Shown here: positions 32,695 to 40,261 of the stretch, in pieces
Layout: the number at the start of each line of letters is the position of its first letter
Numbering within the stretch: the first letter of the stretch is position 1
From: Solimonas sp047605265
GTDB lineage: Bacteria; Pseudomonadota; Gammaproteobacteria; Nevskiales; Nevskiaceae
Length of the DNA stretch: 54,098 nt
Direction: 5' to 3'
Assembly (NCBI GenBank): GCA_047605265.1
Contig: JASGFY010000014.1
Span: forward strand, 1-54,098
The notes under the pieces: generated by a model
What the model saw: the letters and a program-made list of their open reading frames with translations, nothing else
Told to the model about the DNA's origin: nothing
Databases searched by the model: none
Position numbers and translations under genes: made by a program

Positions 32695-35094
32695 TCAAAA
32701 CTTCATGCCGAACGTGATGCCGCAGGTGACCGGGGTCGCCCAGACGGCCTGGGTGCCGGCCGTGTTGGCGTTGATGTAGGCAAGGTAGTGCTCGTTGCCG
32801 AGGTTGTCGCCGAAGACGGCAATGCTGTAGCGGCTGCTGGGGTCGAGCCATTGCGTGCGCAGCGACAGCACGGTGTACGCGTCCTGGTGGAACTGCTCGC
32901 TCGGATCGAAATAGAAATCCGAGCTGTAGTAAAGATTGCCGGACACCGTGAATTCGCCGCTCGCGGCCGTGGGAATCCGGTAGCTGGCGCCGAGCGTGGC
33001 CGTGACTTCCGGCGAACGCTGCAGGCGGTCGCCGCTGGCGTCCTTCTCAACCTGGACGATGGAGCCCGAGCCGGACGAGCAGTAGTTCGAAGCCGTGGTG
33101 TCGCTGACCGACGGATCGCAGTAGCCGTAGAACGGCGCGTTCTCGAACGAGCGGTAGCGTGCGTGCGTCCACGTGGCGCCGAGATTGACGTCGAGATCGC
33201 GCATCACGCTGTAGCGGATCTGGCCTTCGACGCCGTAGACGCGCGCGGTCGCGGCATTGGTGATCTGCGCGGAGCCGGCCTGGAAGCTCGACACCTGCAG
33301 ATCCTTGTAGTCGTAGAGGAAGCTGGCGAGATCGAGCGCCCACTTGCGTTCCTCGTACTTGTAGCCGACCTCGTAGGCGTTGTTCTGCTCCGGTTTGACC
33401 GGCTGCAGCGAGTCGCCGCCGACGTTGAGGATGCCGGCCTTGTAGCCCTGCGTGTACGAGGCATAGACGCTCGAACGATCGCCGGGCTTGTAGCGCAGCA
33501 CGACGCGCGGCGAGAAGCGGTTGTCGTGCAGGTCCGGCACGTCGATCCGCGTCTGCGGGTCGCCGTCGAACGCCACGTATTCACCGTTGCGTCCTATGTA
33601 GCCCGTGTACTGCGTGAACTGGTTGGTATTGAAATAGGCGTCGGTCACGCTGTCGTGGCTGAAGCGGCCGCCGAGGGTCAGGAACAACTTCTCCTCGATC
33701 AGCGCGTACGTCGCGTCGGCGAAGGCCGCGATCGAGCTGGTCGTCGTGCTCGAACCGCCGAAGGGCTGCATGTCCGTCGTGTCGCTGCTGACGCCGAAGG
33801 TTGGCACGGTGCCGGCGGCCTTGAGGTCGGACCAGTCGTCCTTGTAGTAGAAGTAATTGGCGCCGACCGTCCATTGCAGGCGCGCCTGCTTGTCATTCGA
33901 GTTCAGCAGGAATTCCTGGGAGATCGTCGTGTCCTGGACGCCGATGTAGAGGTTCAGCAGCGGCAGGGCGGTGGAATCGAGATCGTCGGTGTACGGCGTG
34001 TAGTCGTAGCGGTACTGGGTATACGAGGTGAAGCGCGCGAAATCGAAATCGGACTTGAAGGTTGCCTCGACCGCGTCGGTGCGCAGGCGGAAGCCCACCG
34101 GCTGGTTCAGGGCGATGTCGCCGGGCCTGGTCGCGTACTCGTCCGACGTTGCGTTGAGGTTGATGAGGGCGACGCCCTTGGAGCTGGAATAGCCGTAGCT
34201 CGTCTGCGGGTCCGCGACCGTCGAGAAGAAGCGCGCGTCGCCGCTCTTGTCGACAAAGGCGTTGCTCATCAGCGTCGACGGATCGTTCATCGCGTTGTGC
34301 TCGTAGCGCAGCAGCAGTGAGCTGGTGTCGCCGAGCTGTGCCTTCATGCCGGTGCGTACCGACCAGTCCTCGTATCGGCCGATGCTGTCGTTGCCGTTCG
34401 TGACGTCGGTGAAGTAGCCGTCGCCGCGCCGGTAGAGACCCTCGATGTCGAAGGCGAGATGGTCGCCGACGCCGGTCGTCGCGTAGGCCTGCAACGACGG
34501 CGCGTTGAAGCGCGCGTAGCCGGCTTTTGCCTCCACTGCGGTTTCCGGGCTCGGGTCCGCCGTCGAGACGAGGATGGCGCCGCCCGTGGTGTTGCGTCCG
34601 AACAGCGTGCCTTGCGGACCCTTGAGCACCTGGATGTTCTCGACGTTCAGCAGCTGGAAGTCGGAAGCGTAGGTATTCGCGCGGAAGAAGCCGTCGACGT
34701 AGATGCCGACGTTGGGGCCGCCGCCGGACGTCGTGATCGCCGTGCCGACGCCGCGGATGCTCGGCTGCACTGCCGGTCCCGCCGCGTCGAAGCGCAGGCC
34801 GGGCGTCACCTTGGCGGTGTCCGCCAGCTGCTCGACGTTGGCGGTGGCCAGCTGGTCGGCGCTCAGCGCCGTGATGCTGATCGGCACGTCGCGCGATTTT
34901 TCCTCGCGGCGCTGTGCCGTCACCACGACCTCCGCCAGGCCGCTGTCGTCGGCCGATGCAGGCGGCGCGGGGGGTGCCGGCGGCGGCGAATCGGCGGTGG
35001 CCTCCTGGGCGGTGGCGGCCGCCAGCGGCAGCAGGGTGATGCCGAGCACGGCAAGGCCAGCGGCCGCGAGCAGGGTGATGCGATCCGACTTCAT
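32695..35094 (-). CDS. TonB-dependent outer-membrane receptor
   Basis: A 799-residue receptor. A signal peptide (MKSDRITLLAAAGLAVLGIT) and an Ala/Pro-rich linker lead to the plug (EVVVTAQRREEKSRDVPISI, VQPSIRGVGTA, LKGPQGTLFGRNTTGGAI). A 22-strand-type barrel rich in aromatic alternation follows and ends in FGMKF with the terminal Phe needed for outer-membrane insertion. The plug style is that of sphingomonad/Nevskiales receptors, often for siderophores or organic ligands. No Fur box or dedicated ABC importer is nearby, so the ligand is unknown. The ATG at 35094 is preceded by GGAGGAGAA. Confidence 0.94.
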   Translation of the reverse strand: MKSDRITLLAAAGLAVLGITLLPLAAATAQEATADSPPPAPPAPPASADDSGLAEVVVTAQRREEKSRDVPISITALSADQLATANVEQLADTAKVTPGLRFDAAGPAVQPSIRGVGTAITTSGGGPNVGIYVDGFFRANTYASDFQLLNVENIQVLKGPQGTLFGRNTTGGAILVSTADPSPETAVEAKAGYARFNAPSLQAYATTGVGDHLAFDIEGLYRRGDGYFTDVTNGNDSIGRYEDWSVRTGMKAQLGDTSSLLLRYEHNAMNDPSTLMSNAFVDKSGDARFFSTVADPQTSYGYSSSKGVALINLNATSDEYATRPGDIALNQPVGFRLRTDAVEATFKSDFDFARFTSYTQYRYDYTPYTDDLDSTALPLLNLYIGVQDTTISQEFLLNSNDKQARLQWTVGANYFYYKDDWSDLKAAGTVPTFGVSSDTTDMQPFGGSSTTTSSIAAFADATYALIEEKLFLTLGGRFSHDSVTDAYFNTNQFTQYTGYIGRNGEYVAFDGDPQTRIDVPDLHDNRFSPRVVLRYKPGDRSSVYASYTQGYKAGILNVGGDSLQPVKPEQNNAYEVGYKYEERKWALDLASFLYDYKDLQVSSFQAGSAQITNAATARVYGVEGQIRYSVMRDLDVNLGATWTHARYRSFENAPFYGYCDPSVSDTTASNYCSSGSGSIVQVEKDASGDRLQRSPEVTATLGASYRIPTAASGEFTVSGNLYYSSDFYFDPSEQFHQDAYTVLSLRTQWLDPSSRYSIAVFGDNLGNEHYLAYINANTAGTQAVWATPVTCGITFGMKF

Positions 35095-35432
35095 TTCTCC
35101 TCCCACCATCTGAAATCCCCGGCCGGGAAAGCCGGAGACGTAATGTCGATGCGGCCGCTGAAGCCAGCGAGGGCCGGCCTTGCTGCTCGTCGTTGGGGTT
35201 GATGAGGAGATTTAAGCGCGAATGGCCGATATCCGGCAAGTGCGCCGAAATCGGAATACCCGGCAAAGGGAAGATGGACATCGAGAGTCCGCGCTGCGCA
35301 GGCTTGTGCGTGGCCGGCGCAGGATCGCACAGCGGTGCCGGGACCTGTTGTCAGGCCTGCAACACGCCGCGCCGGGCTCGTCGTGTATGGTGGCCGCCTG
35401 CGGTTCCACCCCTGCTCGAAAAGGAGCGCGAT
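35095..35432. other. 338-nt divergent spacer between TonB receptor and DUF3597 genes
   Basis: This spacer must contain the promoters of both genes. Short open frames run through it on both strands but none resembles a protein. I see no convincing Fur box, strong -10/-35 pair or riboswitch. Confidence 0.4.
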
Positions 35433-35810
35433 ATGAGTCTGTTCGGTTCGATTCTCGAAAAGCTTGGTCTCGGCCAGAAAGCGGAAGCGGCGACGCCGAC
35501 GGCACCTGCGGTTCCGGCTGCGCCCGCCGCTACCGCCGTGACGCCGATATCGGCCGTCGATGTCGTGGCCAAACTCGAAGGCCTGGCCGCCGCCAATGCG
35601 CAGAAGCTCAACTGGAAGACCTCGATCGTCGATCTGCTCAAACTGCTCGGGCTCGACAGCAGCCTTGCCGCGCGCAAGGAGCTGGCGAAGGACGTCGGCA
35701 TCGCCGGCGACTTCAGCGGCAGCGCCGAACAGAACATCGCGCTGCACAAGGCCGTGCTCGCCGCGCTGGCGAAGAACGGCGGCAACATTCCGAAGGAACT
35801 GCTCGGTTGA
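35433..35810 (+). CDS. DUF3597 family protein
   Basis: A 125-residue protein starting MSLFGSILEKLGL, then an Ala/Pro/Thr linker, and a folded C-terminal domain (DVVAKLEGLAAANAQKLNWK, then TSIVDLLKLLGLDSSLAARK, then ELAKDVGI, ending GNIPKELLG). This is the DUF3597 pattern, a small protein common in proteobacteria with a LysM-like or lipid-binding helical fold in structural predictions; the function is not known. AAGGAG lies 7-12 nt upstream. It is monocistronic and closed by a strong terminator. Confidence 0.85.
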   Translation: MSLFGSILEKLGLGQKAEAATPTAPAVPAAPAATAVTPISAVDVVAKLEGLAAANAQKLNWKTSIVDLLKLLGLDSSLAARKELAKDVGIAGDFSGSAEQNIALHKAVLAALAKNGGNIPKELLG

Positions 35811-35816
35811 AGCCCT

Positions 35817-35856
35817 CCCTCTCTCCCATCGCGTAGCGATGGGAGAGAGGGTTTTT
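35817..35856. terminator. strong intrinsic terminator (possibly a dispersed hairpin repeat)
   Basis: A 16-bp near-perfect stem (CCCTCTCTCCCATCGC pairing with GCGATGGGAGAGAGGG) with a 3-nt loop and a TTTTT tail, 6 nt after the DUF3597 stop. The CTCTCCC...GGGAGAG form is common as a repeated hairpin in proteobacterial chromosomes. Confidence 0.85.
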
Positions 35857-35882
35857 GATGGGCTTCGCGCTCAGTCTCGCAC

Positions 35883-36415
35883 TCAGCGCCCGACGAGCGA
35901 ACGCGCGATGACCTCCTTCATGATTTCGCTGGTGCCGCCGTAGATGCGCTGGATGCGCGCGTCGACGAAGTAGCGCGAGATCGGGTACTCCGTCATGTAG
36001 CCGTAGCCGCCGAACAGCTGCAGGCAGGCATCGGTGACGCGGCCTTCCATCTCGGTCGTCGCCAGCTTGATCATCGCCGCCGTCGGCACGTCCATCCTGC
36101 CCCCGGCGTACAGCGCTGTGCACTTCTCCAGGTAGGCGCGGTGCACTTCGATGTCGGTCTTGATCTTCGCCAGCTCGAAGCGCGTGTTCTGGAACGCGGC
36201 GATCGGCTGTCCGAAGGCCTTGCACGTCGTCACGTACTCGAGGGTCTTTTCCAGCGCGCCCTGCGCGTGCGCGACGGCCGACACCGCAAGCACGAGGCGT
36301 TCGCGCGGCAGATCGTCGACCAGGTGGCCGAAGCCGCCGCCGAGGCGGCCGAGCACCTCGTCCTTGCCGATGCGCACATTGTCGAAGAACAGCTCCGACA
36401 TGTCCGCCGCCGGCC
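35883..36415 (-). pseudogene. acyl-CoA dehydrogenase, 3' part only
   Basis: The frame encodes about 175 residues of the C-terminal half of an acyl-CoA dehydrogenase: MSELFFDNVRIGKDEVLG, RLVLAVSAVAHAQGALEKT, IAAFQNTRFELAKIKTDIEV, MIKLATTEMEGRVTDACLQL, FGGYGYMTEYPISRYF, and RIQRIYGGTSEIMKEVIAR. The N-terminal acyl-CoA and FAD-binding half (normally about 200 residues) is absent. Upstream of about 36420 the sequence is a different gene, an antiporter fragment. An ATG at 36401 could start a truncated product, but it would lack the catalytic architecture. Confidence 0.8.
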
Positions 36416-36419
36416 GCGA

Positions 36420-36625
36420 GCCAAAGGAACGTCGCCGATGCCGACGCCAGCGAGAAACCGCCGGTCATCACCGCCGCGACCGCGAAGCGGAAGCAGACCA
36501 GGCCGGAGGCATCATTCAGCAGCGACTCGCCTTCGAGGATGTGCATCAGGCGCTTGGGGATCGGCACGCGCGCGGCGATCGCCGAGACGGCGATCGGATC
36601 GGCCGGCGAGACGGCCGCGGATTCT
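36420..36625 (-). pseudogene. Na+/H+ antiporter (NhaP/CPA1 type) internal fragment
   Basis: The minus frame encodes AAVSPADPIAVSAIAARVPI then PKRLMHILEGESLLNDASGL then VCFRFAVAAVMTGGFSLASA. This is the conserved ion-binding SPTDP and LEGESLLNDA region of CPA1 sodium/proton exchangers. Both flanks of the carrier are missing: upstream lies the PIN toxin gene and downstream the sequence switches to the acyl-CoA dehydrogenase remnant. It is a relic of a rearrangement. Confidence 0.78.
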
Positions 36626-36660
36626 ACCCGTTCAGCCCGGGCGTTCGCGGACGTGCCGGG

Positions 36661-37092
36661 TCAGCTCGCTGCAGACATCTTTTCCGGATCGAACCAGCAC
36701 TTTCGTTCGAGCGCCGCTTTCTTCAGCGCCGTGTCCTGCGTCGCCAGTCGAACGCGGTTTCGCAGCGCGGAGTCGAGGTAGGCGGCGTCGTAAACTGTCA
36801 GGCCGTGCCGGATCGCCAGATTACCGAGCACGGCAAATTCCGGCGGCCTGGTGTCCAGCGCGATCTTCCAGCTTGCCGCGCGTACCAGCGCTGAGCGCCA
36901 TTGCGCTTCGGTGAGTTTCTTGCGACGCAACAGCGCCAGCATGGTATTGCCGAATTCCAGCGGCCAGAGCGTCGGCGCCAGGGGCTGATAGCGCGCCAGC
37001 TGATCCAGCAGCGCCGTCGAATACGCCGTGGCCTGATCCGGATGGACCCAGCCTGTCGTCACTGAATTGTCGAGAACGAGTCGCAAGGCCAT
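36661..37092 (-). CDS. PIN-domain toxin of a type II toxin-antitoxin pair
   Basis: A 143-residue PIN-domain protein of VapC type, a predicted Mg-dependent RNase. The first acidic residue is in LVLDNSVTTGW, the conserved Glu is in LWPLEFGNTML, and later acidic residues are in LTVYDAAYLDSA and LATQDTALKKAA. The full PIN set is visible, so it looks intact. The ATG at 37092 lies 12 nt after the antitoxin stop; a GTG at 37107 overlapping that stop (GTGA) is an alternative. It is encoded downstream of the Phd-type antitoxin on the same strand. Confidence 0.85.
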   Translation of the reverse strand: MALRLVLDNSVTTGWVHPDQATAYSTALLDQLARYQPLAPTLWPLEFGNTMLALLRRKKLTEAQWRSALVRAASWKIALDTRPPEFAVLGNLAIRHGLTVYDAAYLDSALRNRVRLATQDTALKKAALERKCWFDPEKMSAAS

Positions 37093-37103
37093 TCCCCAAG
37101 GAA

Positions 37104-37358
37104 TCACCACTTGCGGCCGGCGTTCTTCAGTTCTTCCCACGGGATCGGCTTGCCCTTCGGCTTGATGCTGTCGTGCAAACGGCGCGTGGCTTCGATGACA
37201 GCACGCATTTCCTGCGCGCGCGCCGCTTTTTCATTGATCGCGACCAGCTTCGCCACCGGCTTGCCGTGGCGCGTGATGATGACTTCTCCGCCATCCAGAA
37301 CTTCGTCGAGCAGGCTCGACAGGCGATTTTTGGCTTCGAGGGTTCCAACTTCGGTCAT
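37104..37358 (-). CDS. Phd/YefM-family antitoxin
   Basis: An 84-residue antitoxin: MTEVGTLEAKNRLSSLLDEV, then GGEVIITRHGKPVAKLVAIN, the Phd/YefM N-terminal DNA-binding fold, followed by a charged C-terminal tail (RRLHDSIKPKGKPIPWEELK) that would wrap the toxin. GGAGG precedes the ATG at 37358. The frame is open further upstream without similarity. It is expected to repress its own operon together with the PIN toxin; a -10 TATAAT and palindromic sites lie just upstream. Confidence 0.88.
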   Translation of the reverse strand: MTEVGTLEAKNRLSSLLDEVLDGGEVIITRHGKPVAKLVAINEKAARAQEMRAVIEATRRLHDSIKPKGKPIPWEELKNAGRKW

Positions 37359-37385
37359 GGACGCGCCTCCGACGATTACGGGGCG

Positions 37386-37425
37386 ATTATAGCCAGATTT
37401 TACGTGGAGTCTGGCCAGATTTACG
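37386..37425 (-). promoter_or_regulatory. promoter and operator region of the Phd/PIN toxin-antitoxin operon
   Basis: On the minus strand a perfect TATAAT (37391-37386) lies 27 nt before the antitoxin start. The -35 region overlaps a 10-bp perfect palindrome TCTGGCCAGA (37410-37419) and two direct copies of GCCAGATTT(T)ACG (37392-37404 and 37414-37425, 22-nt period). This is the expected place for an autoregulatory operator; binding is inferred. Confidence 0.5.
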
Positions 37426-37716
37426 GCGCCGGCGAGTCGAGCGACTTTTCCGTGCTGGCGACCAGCGAAGCCGCCCAGACCTTGAGCGCCGGCGCGAGCA
37501 GGAAGCTTTCCTATGAACTCGGAGAGTTTCAGCAGGCGAATCTTGACGAACGGCAAGCTGTAAATTTGGCAGCGCAACGCTGCAAGTCATGGGGTTATAG
37601 CGGTGCGGAAGCTTTTGGTGGAACGACCCGCCAGTGCAATCAGCCCGGAGGCTTTGGCAGGTGTGCGAGTTATATCGTCACCAAAGAGTACCCATGCATA
37701 GGGCCAAAGCCCTTTA
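37426..37716 (+). pseudogene. YecR-like lipoprotein remnant
   Basis: A plus-strand frame encodes SYELGEFQQANLDERQAVNL, AAQRCKSWGYSGAEAFGGTT, RQCNQPGGFGRC and SYIVTKEYPC. The QRCxxWGY and GGxTxxC pattern is that of YecR-type lipoproteins. No signal peptide, lipobox or start codon with a ribosome-binding site precedes it, and the frame continues into the antisense of the amidase gene without its own stop. The stretch is somewhat less GC-rich than the rest. It is probably the 3' part of a lost gene. Confidence 0.5.
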
Positions 37717-37718
37717 AA

Positions 37719-38609
37719 TCAGTCCCTGAAACGCCTGACCAGATCGCCATAGGCATCAATGCGCCGGTCGCGCAGGAACGGCCACCAGCGGCGCACGTTC
37801 TCGCTGCGCATCAGATCCACGTCGGCGAGCAGCACGTCGGCCTGCTCGCCGGCCTTGGCGATGAACTCGCCCTGCGGGCCGGCGACGAAGCTGTGGCCCC
37901 AGAACTGCGAGCCCGGCCACTGGCCGGTCGGGTCGGGCTCGAAGCCGACGCGGTTCGCGACGATCACCGGCAGGCCGTTGGCGACGGCGTGCGCGCGCTG
38001 GATCGTCACCCAGGCGTCGCGTTGGCGCGTGCGTTCTTCGTCCGTGTCCTGCGGGTTCCAGCCGATCGCCGTCGGGTACAGCAGCAGGTCGGCGCCGGCC
38101 AGCGCCATCAGGCGCGCGCCTTCCGGATACCACTGGTCCCAGCAGACCAGCACGCCGAGCCTGCCGACGCTGGTTGGGATCGGCGTGAAGCCCAGATCGC
38201 CCGGTGTGAAGTAGAACTTCTCGTAGTAGCCCGGATCGTCCGGGATGTGCATCTTGCGGTACACGCCGGCGAGCGAGCCGTCTTTTTCCAGCACGACGGC
38301 GGTGTTGTGGTACAGCCCCGGCGCGCGGCGCTCGAACAGGCTGCCGACGATGACGACGCCGAGTTCCTTCGCCAGCGCGCCGAGCCATTCGGTCGACGGG
38401 CCGGGAATCGGCTCGGCGAGATCGAAGAGGTCGGTCGATTCGTGCTGGCAGAAGTACAGCGAGGTGTGCAGCTCCTGCAGCAGCACGAGCCTGGCGCCGC
38501 CGGCCGCCGCGGCGCGGATGCCTTCCTCGGACATCCGCAGGTTGACGTCACGCTGTCCGGTGCACGGCTGCTGGACGACGCCGACGCGCAGGATCTTGCT
38601 CTGGCTCAT
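37719..38609 (-). CDS. aguB: N-carbamoylputrescine amidase
   Basis: A 296-residue nitrilase-superfamily hydrolase with the catalytic triad Glu46 (LQELHTS), Lys119 (YRKMHIP) and Cys156 (VCWDQWYPE). The NPQDTDEERTRQRDAWVTIQ and GQFWGHSF-like (SQFWGHSFVAGP) segments fit AguB. It hydrolyses N-carbamoylputrescine to putrescine, CO2 and ammonia in the cytosol. It follows aguA after 16 nt on the same strand, so the two enzymes form the agmatine route to putrescine. Confidence 0.95.
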   Translation of the reverse strand: MSQSKILRVGVVQQPCTGQRDVNLRMSEEGIRAAAAGGARLVLLQELHTSLYFCQHESTDLFDLAEPIPGPSTEWLGALAKELGVVIVGSLFERRAPGLYHNTAVVLEKDGSLAGVYRKMHIPDDPGYYEKFYFTPGDLGFTPIPTSVGRLGVLVCWDQWYPEGARLMALAGADLLLYPTAIGWNPQDTDEERTRQRDAWVTIQRAHAVANGLPVIVANRVGFEPDPTGQWPGSQFWGHSFVAGPQGEFIAKAGEQADVLLADVDLMRSENVRRWWPFLRDRRIDAYGDLVRRFRD

Positions 38610-38625
38610 GGTTGTGCTTTCCTCC

Positions 38626-39657
38626 TCAGGGCGCGCGCGGAATCTGCATCGTCACGCAGTGCAGGCTGCCGTACTGCTCGATCAGCGCGCGGCAATCGAT
38701 GCCGATCACTTCGCGGCCGGGGAAGCAGGGTCTCAGGCGCTGCAGCGCGACCGCGTCGTTCGGGTCGCCGTACGTGGGGACCAGCACGGCGCCGTTCAGG
38801 ATCAGGAAATTCGGATAGCCGGCCGGCAGGCGCTTGCCGTCCTCATCGAAGGCGGGTAGCGGCAGGGGCAGTGGCACCAGCCTGTACGGCCGGCCGTCGA
38901 TGGTGCGCAGTGCCTGCAGCTCGGCTTGCATCGCCTTGAGGTCTTCGTAGTGCGCGTCCTGCTCGTCGTCGCAGGCCTGGTAGGCGATCGTCGCCGGATC
39001 GCAGAAGCGCGCGATCGTGTCGATGTGGCCGTCGGTGTCGTCGCCGATCAGGTCGCCGTGCCTGAGCCACAGCACACGCCGCACGCCGAACCACGCTCTG
39101 AGTTTTTCCTCGATCTGCGCTTTGCTGAATTGCGGATTGCGCGTCGCCGCGAGCAGGCAGCGCTCGGTGGTCAGCAGCGTGCCGAGACCATCGGATTCGA
39201 TGCCGCCGCCTTCGAGCACGAAATCCAGCGACTCGACCGGCGCCATCCACACGTCCTGCGTCTGCAGTGCGCGCGTAATGCGGTTGTCGAGCGCGGCATC
39301 GAACTTGTTGCCCCAGCCGTTGAAGACGAAGTCGAGATGTACCGGCGCGCCGTCGCGGAACACGGTGATCGGCCCGTGATCGCGCGCCCAGACGTCATTG
39401 GCCGGCACCGGGTAGAGGTCGACGCGCTTTGGATCGACGCCGCCGGCGAGCAGCTTTTTGCCGAGCGCTTCGACATCGTCGCCGCAGGCGATGATCAGAT
39501 CCTCGAAGCGCGTGATCGCCGCGGCGAGCGCGACAAAGGTGTTCTCGACGGCGACGAAGTGCTTCGCGAAATCGCCGTCGGGGCGCGGCCACGTCAGCTG
39601 CACGGCACGCTGTGGCGCCCATTCGGCGGGGAGGACGGTGGTCGGCGTGGCGGTCAT
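38626..39657 (-). CDS. aguA: agmatine deiminase
   Basis: A 343-residue deiminase of the peptidyl-arginine-deiminase fold converting agmatine to N-carbamoylputrescine. It has the N-terminal PAEWAPQRAVQLTWPRPDGD, the catalytic acid region NDVWARDHGPITVF, LEGGGIESDGLGTLLTTERC, GDDTDGHIDTIARF, and the nucleophile Cys334 in GSLHCVTMQIPR. The ATG at 39657 is the first reasonable start; its ribosome-binding site is weak and the frame opens to 39720. Arginine decarboxylase, which would supply agmatine, is not in the window. Confidence 0.95.
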   Translation of the reverse strand: MTATPTTVLPAEWAPQRAVQLTWPRPDGDFAKHFVAVENTFVALAAAITRFEDLIIACGDDVEALGKKLLAGGVDPKRVDLYPVPANDVWARDHGPITVFRDGAPVHLDFVFNGWGNKFDAALDNRITRALQTQDVWMAPVESLDFVLEGGGIESDGLGTLLTTERCLLAATRNPQFSKAQIEEKLRAWFGVRRVLWLRHGDLIGDDTDGHIDTIARFCDPATIAYQACDDEQDAHYEDLKAMQAELQALRTIDGRPYRLVPLPLPLPAFDEDGKRLPAGYPNFLILNGAVLVPTYGDPNDAVALQRLRPCFPGREVIGIDCRALIEQYGSLHCVTMQIPRAP

Positions 39658-39694
39658 CGGTGCGGACGAGAGTCGGCGGCAGTCGGAAGCAAAC

Positions 39695-39718
39695 GAAAGG
39701 GGGCGCTTGCGCGCCCCC
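39695..39718 (-). terminator. intrinsic terminator of the BamE-like gene
   Basis: A perfect 8-bp stem (GGGGGCGC / GCGCCCCC) with a TTGC loop is followed on the minus strand by TTTCG, 57 nt after the stop of the small exported protein gene and before aguA. Confidence 0.65.
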
Positions 39719-39774
39719 ATTGTGCGGGGCCGATCTTACCGCGCGGCGACGCCGCGCCGCCATTCGCCGAACGC

Positions 39775-40086
39775 TTATTCGCCGCCGGCGCGTGCGGGAT
39801 GCAATTCGTCGACGTGCGACAGCGGCGGCGGATCGCCCTGGATGACGACGTCGACGACGGTCGTGCGCTCGAAGAACACCGACCAGCCGTCGTAGTCCCA
39901 GCGTGTGATCGGCGGATGCTTCGGGGCGCCGCCGCCGGCCGGCGCGTGGCGCAGCTGCGGTTCGCCGAATTCACGCAGCACCGCCGCCTGGCTCTGGCCG
40001 CGCTGCGGCACGGCCAGCACGTCGGCTTGCGCCGCGATGCCGTGAAAGCCGGCAGCGAGTCCGGCGGCGAGCCCAGTAGCGAGCAT
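39775..40086 (-). CDS. small exported BamE-like protein
   Basis: A 103-residue protein. A signal peptide (MLATGLAAGLAAGFHGIAAQA) is followed by a compact domain VPQRGQSQAAVLREFGEPQ, ITRWDYDGWSVFFERTTVVD, ending HVDELHPARAGGE. The MxxxxVxxxxGxP...W.Y......F....V pattern resembles BamE/SmpA-type folds. The start at 40086 is favoured by GGGGAGG 4-10 nt upstream; an in-frame ATG at 40116 has none. Its role in the envelope is unknown. It lies downstream of the diheme lipoprotein gene on the same strand. Confidence 0.75.
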   Translation of the reverse strand: MLATGLAAGLAAGFHGIAAQADVLAVPQRGQSQAAVLREFGEPQLRHAPAGGGAPKHPPITRWDYDGWSVFFERTTVVDVVIQGDPPPLSHVDELHPARAGGE

Positions 40087-40100
40087 CACCCTCCCCACAG

Positions 40101-40126
40101 AAAAAGTCTTGTGCATAAAAAGACTT
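40101..40126 (-). terminator. weak hairpin with T-tract upstream of the BamE-like gene
   Basis: Arms AAGTCTT and AAGACTT (7 bp, AT-rich) with a 9-nt loop are followed on the minus strand by TTTTT. It lies 136 nt after the diheme lipoprotein stop and 18 nt before the next start codon, so it could end the upstream transcript or attenuate the downstream gene. Confidence 0.35.
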
Positions 40127-40261
40127 GGCCCCCAAAGCTTAGGTCGACTATAGCACCGTGCGGTGGCCACTCGCATGCCAGCGTGGCGCGTGTCTGGCAC
40201 GAGACCGGCAGCGGCCGGCGCGCCGCACATCGCCCCGCGCCGGCCGCGCGATGGCGGGCGC

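Noticed and set aside
36401..36567. A single fused gene of antiporter plus acyl-CoA dehydrogenase
   Set aside because: The two pieces are in different frames and both lack essential parts, so they are separate relics.
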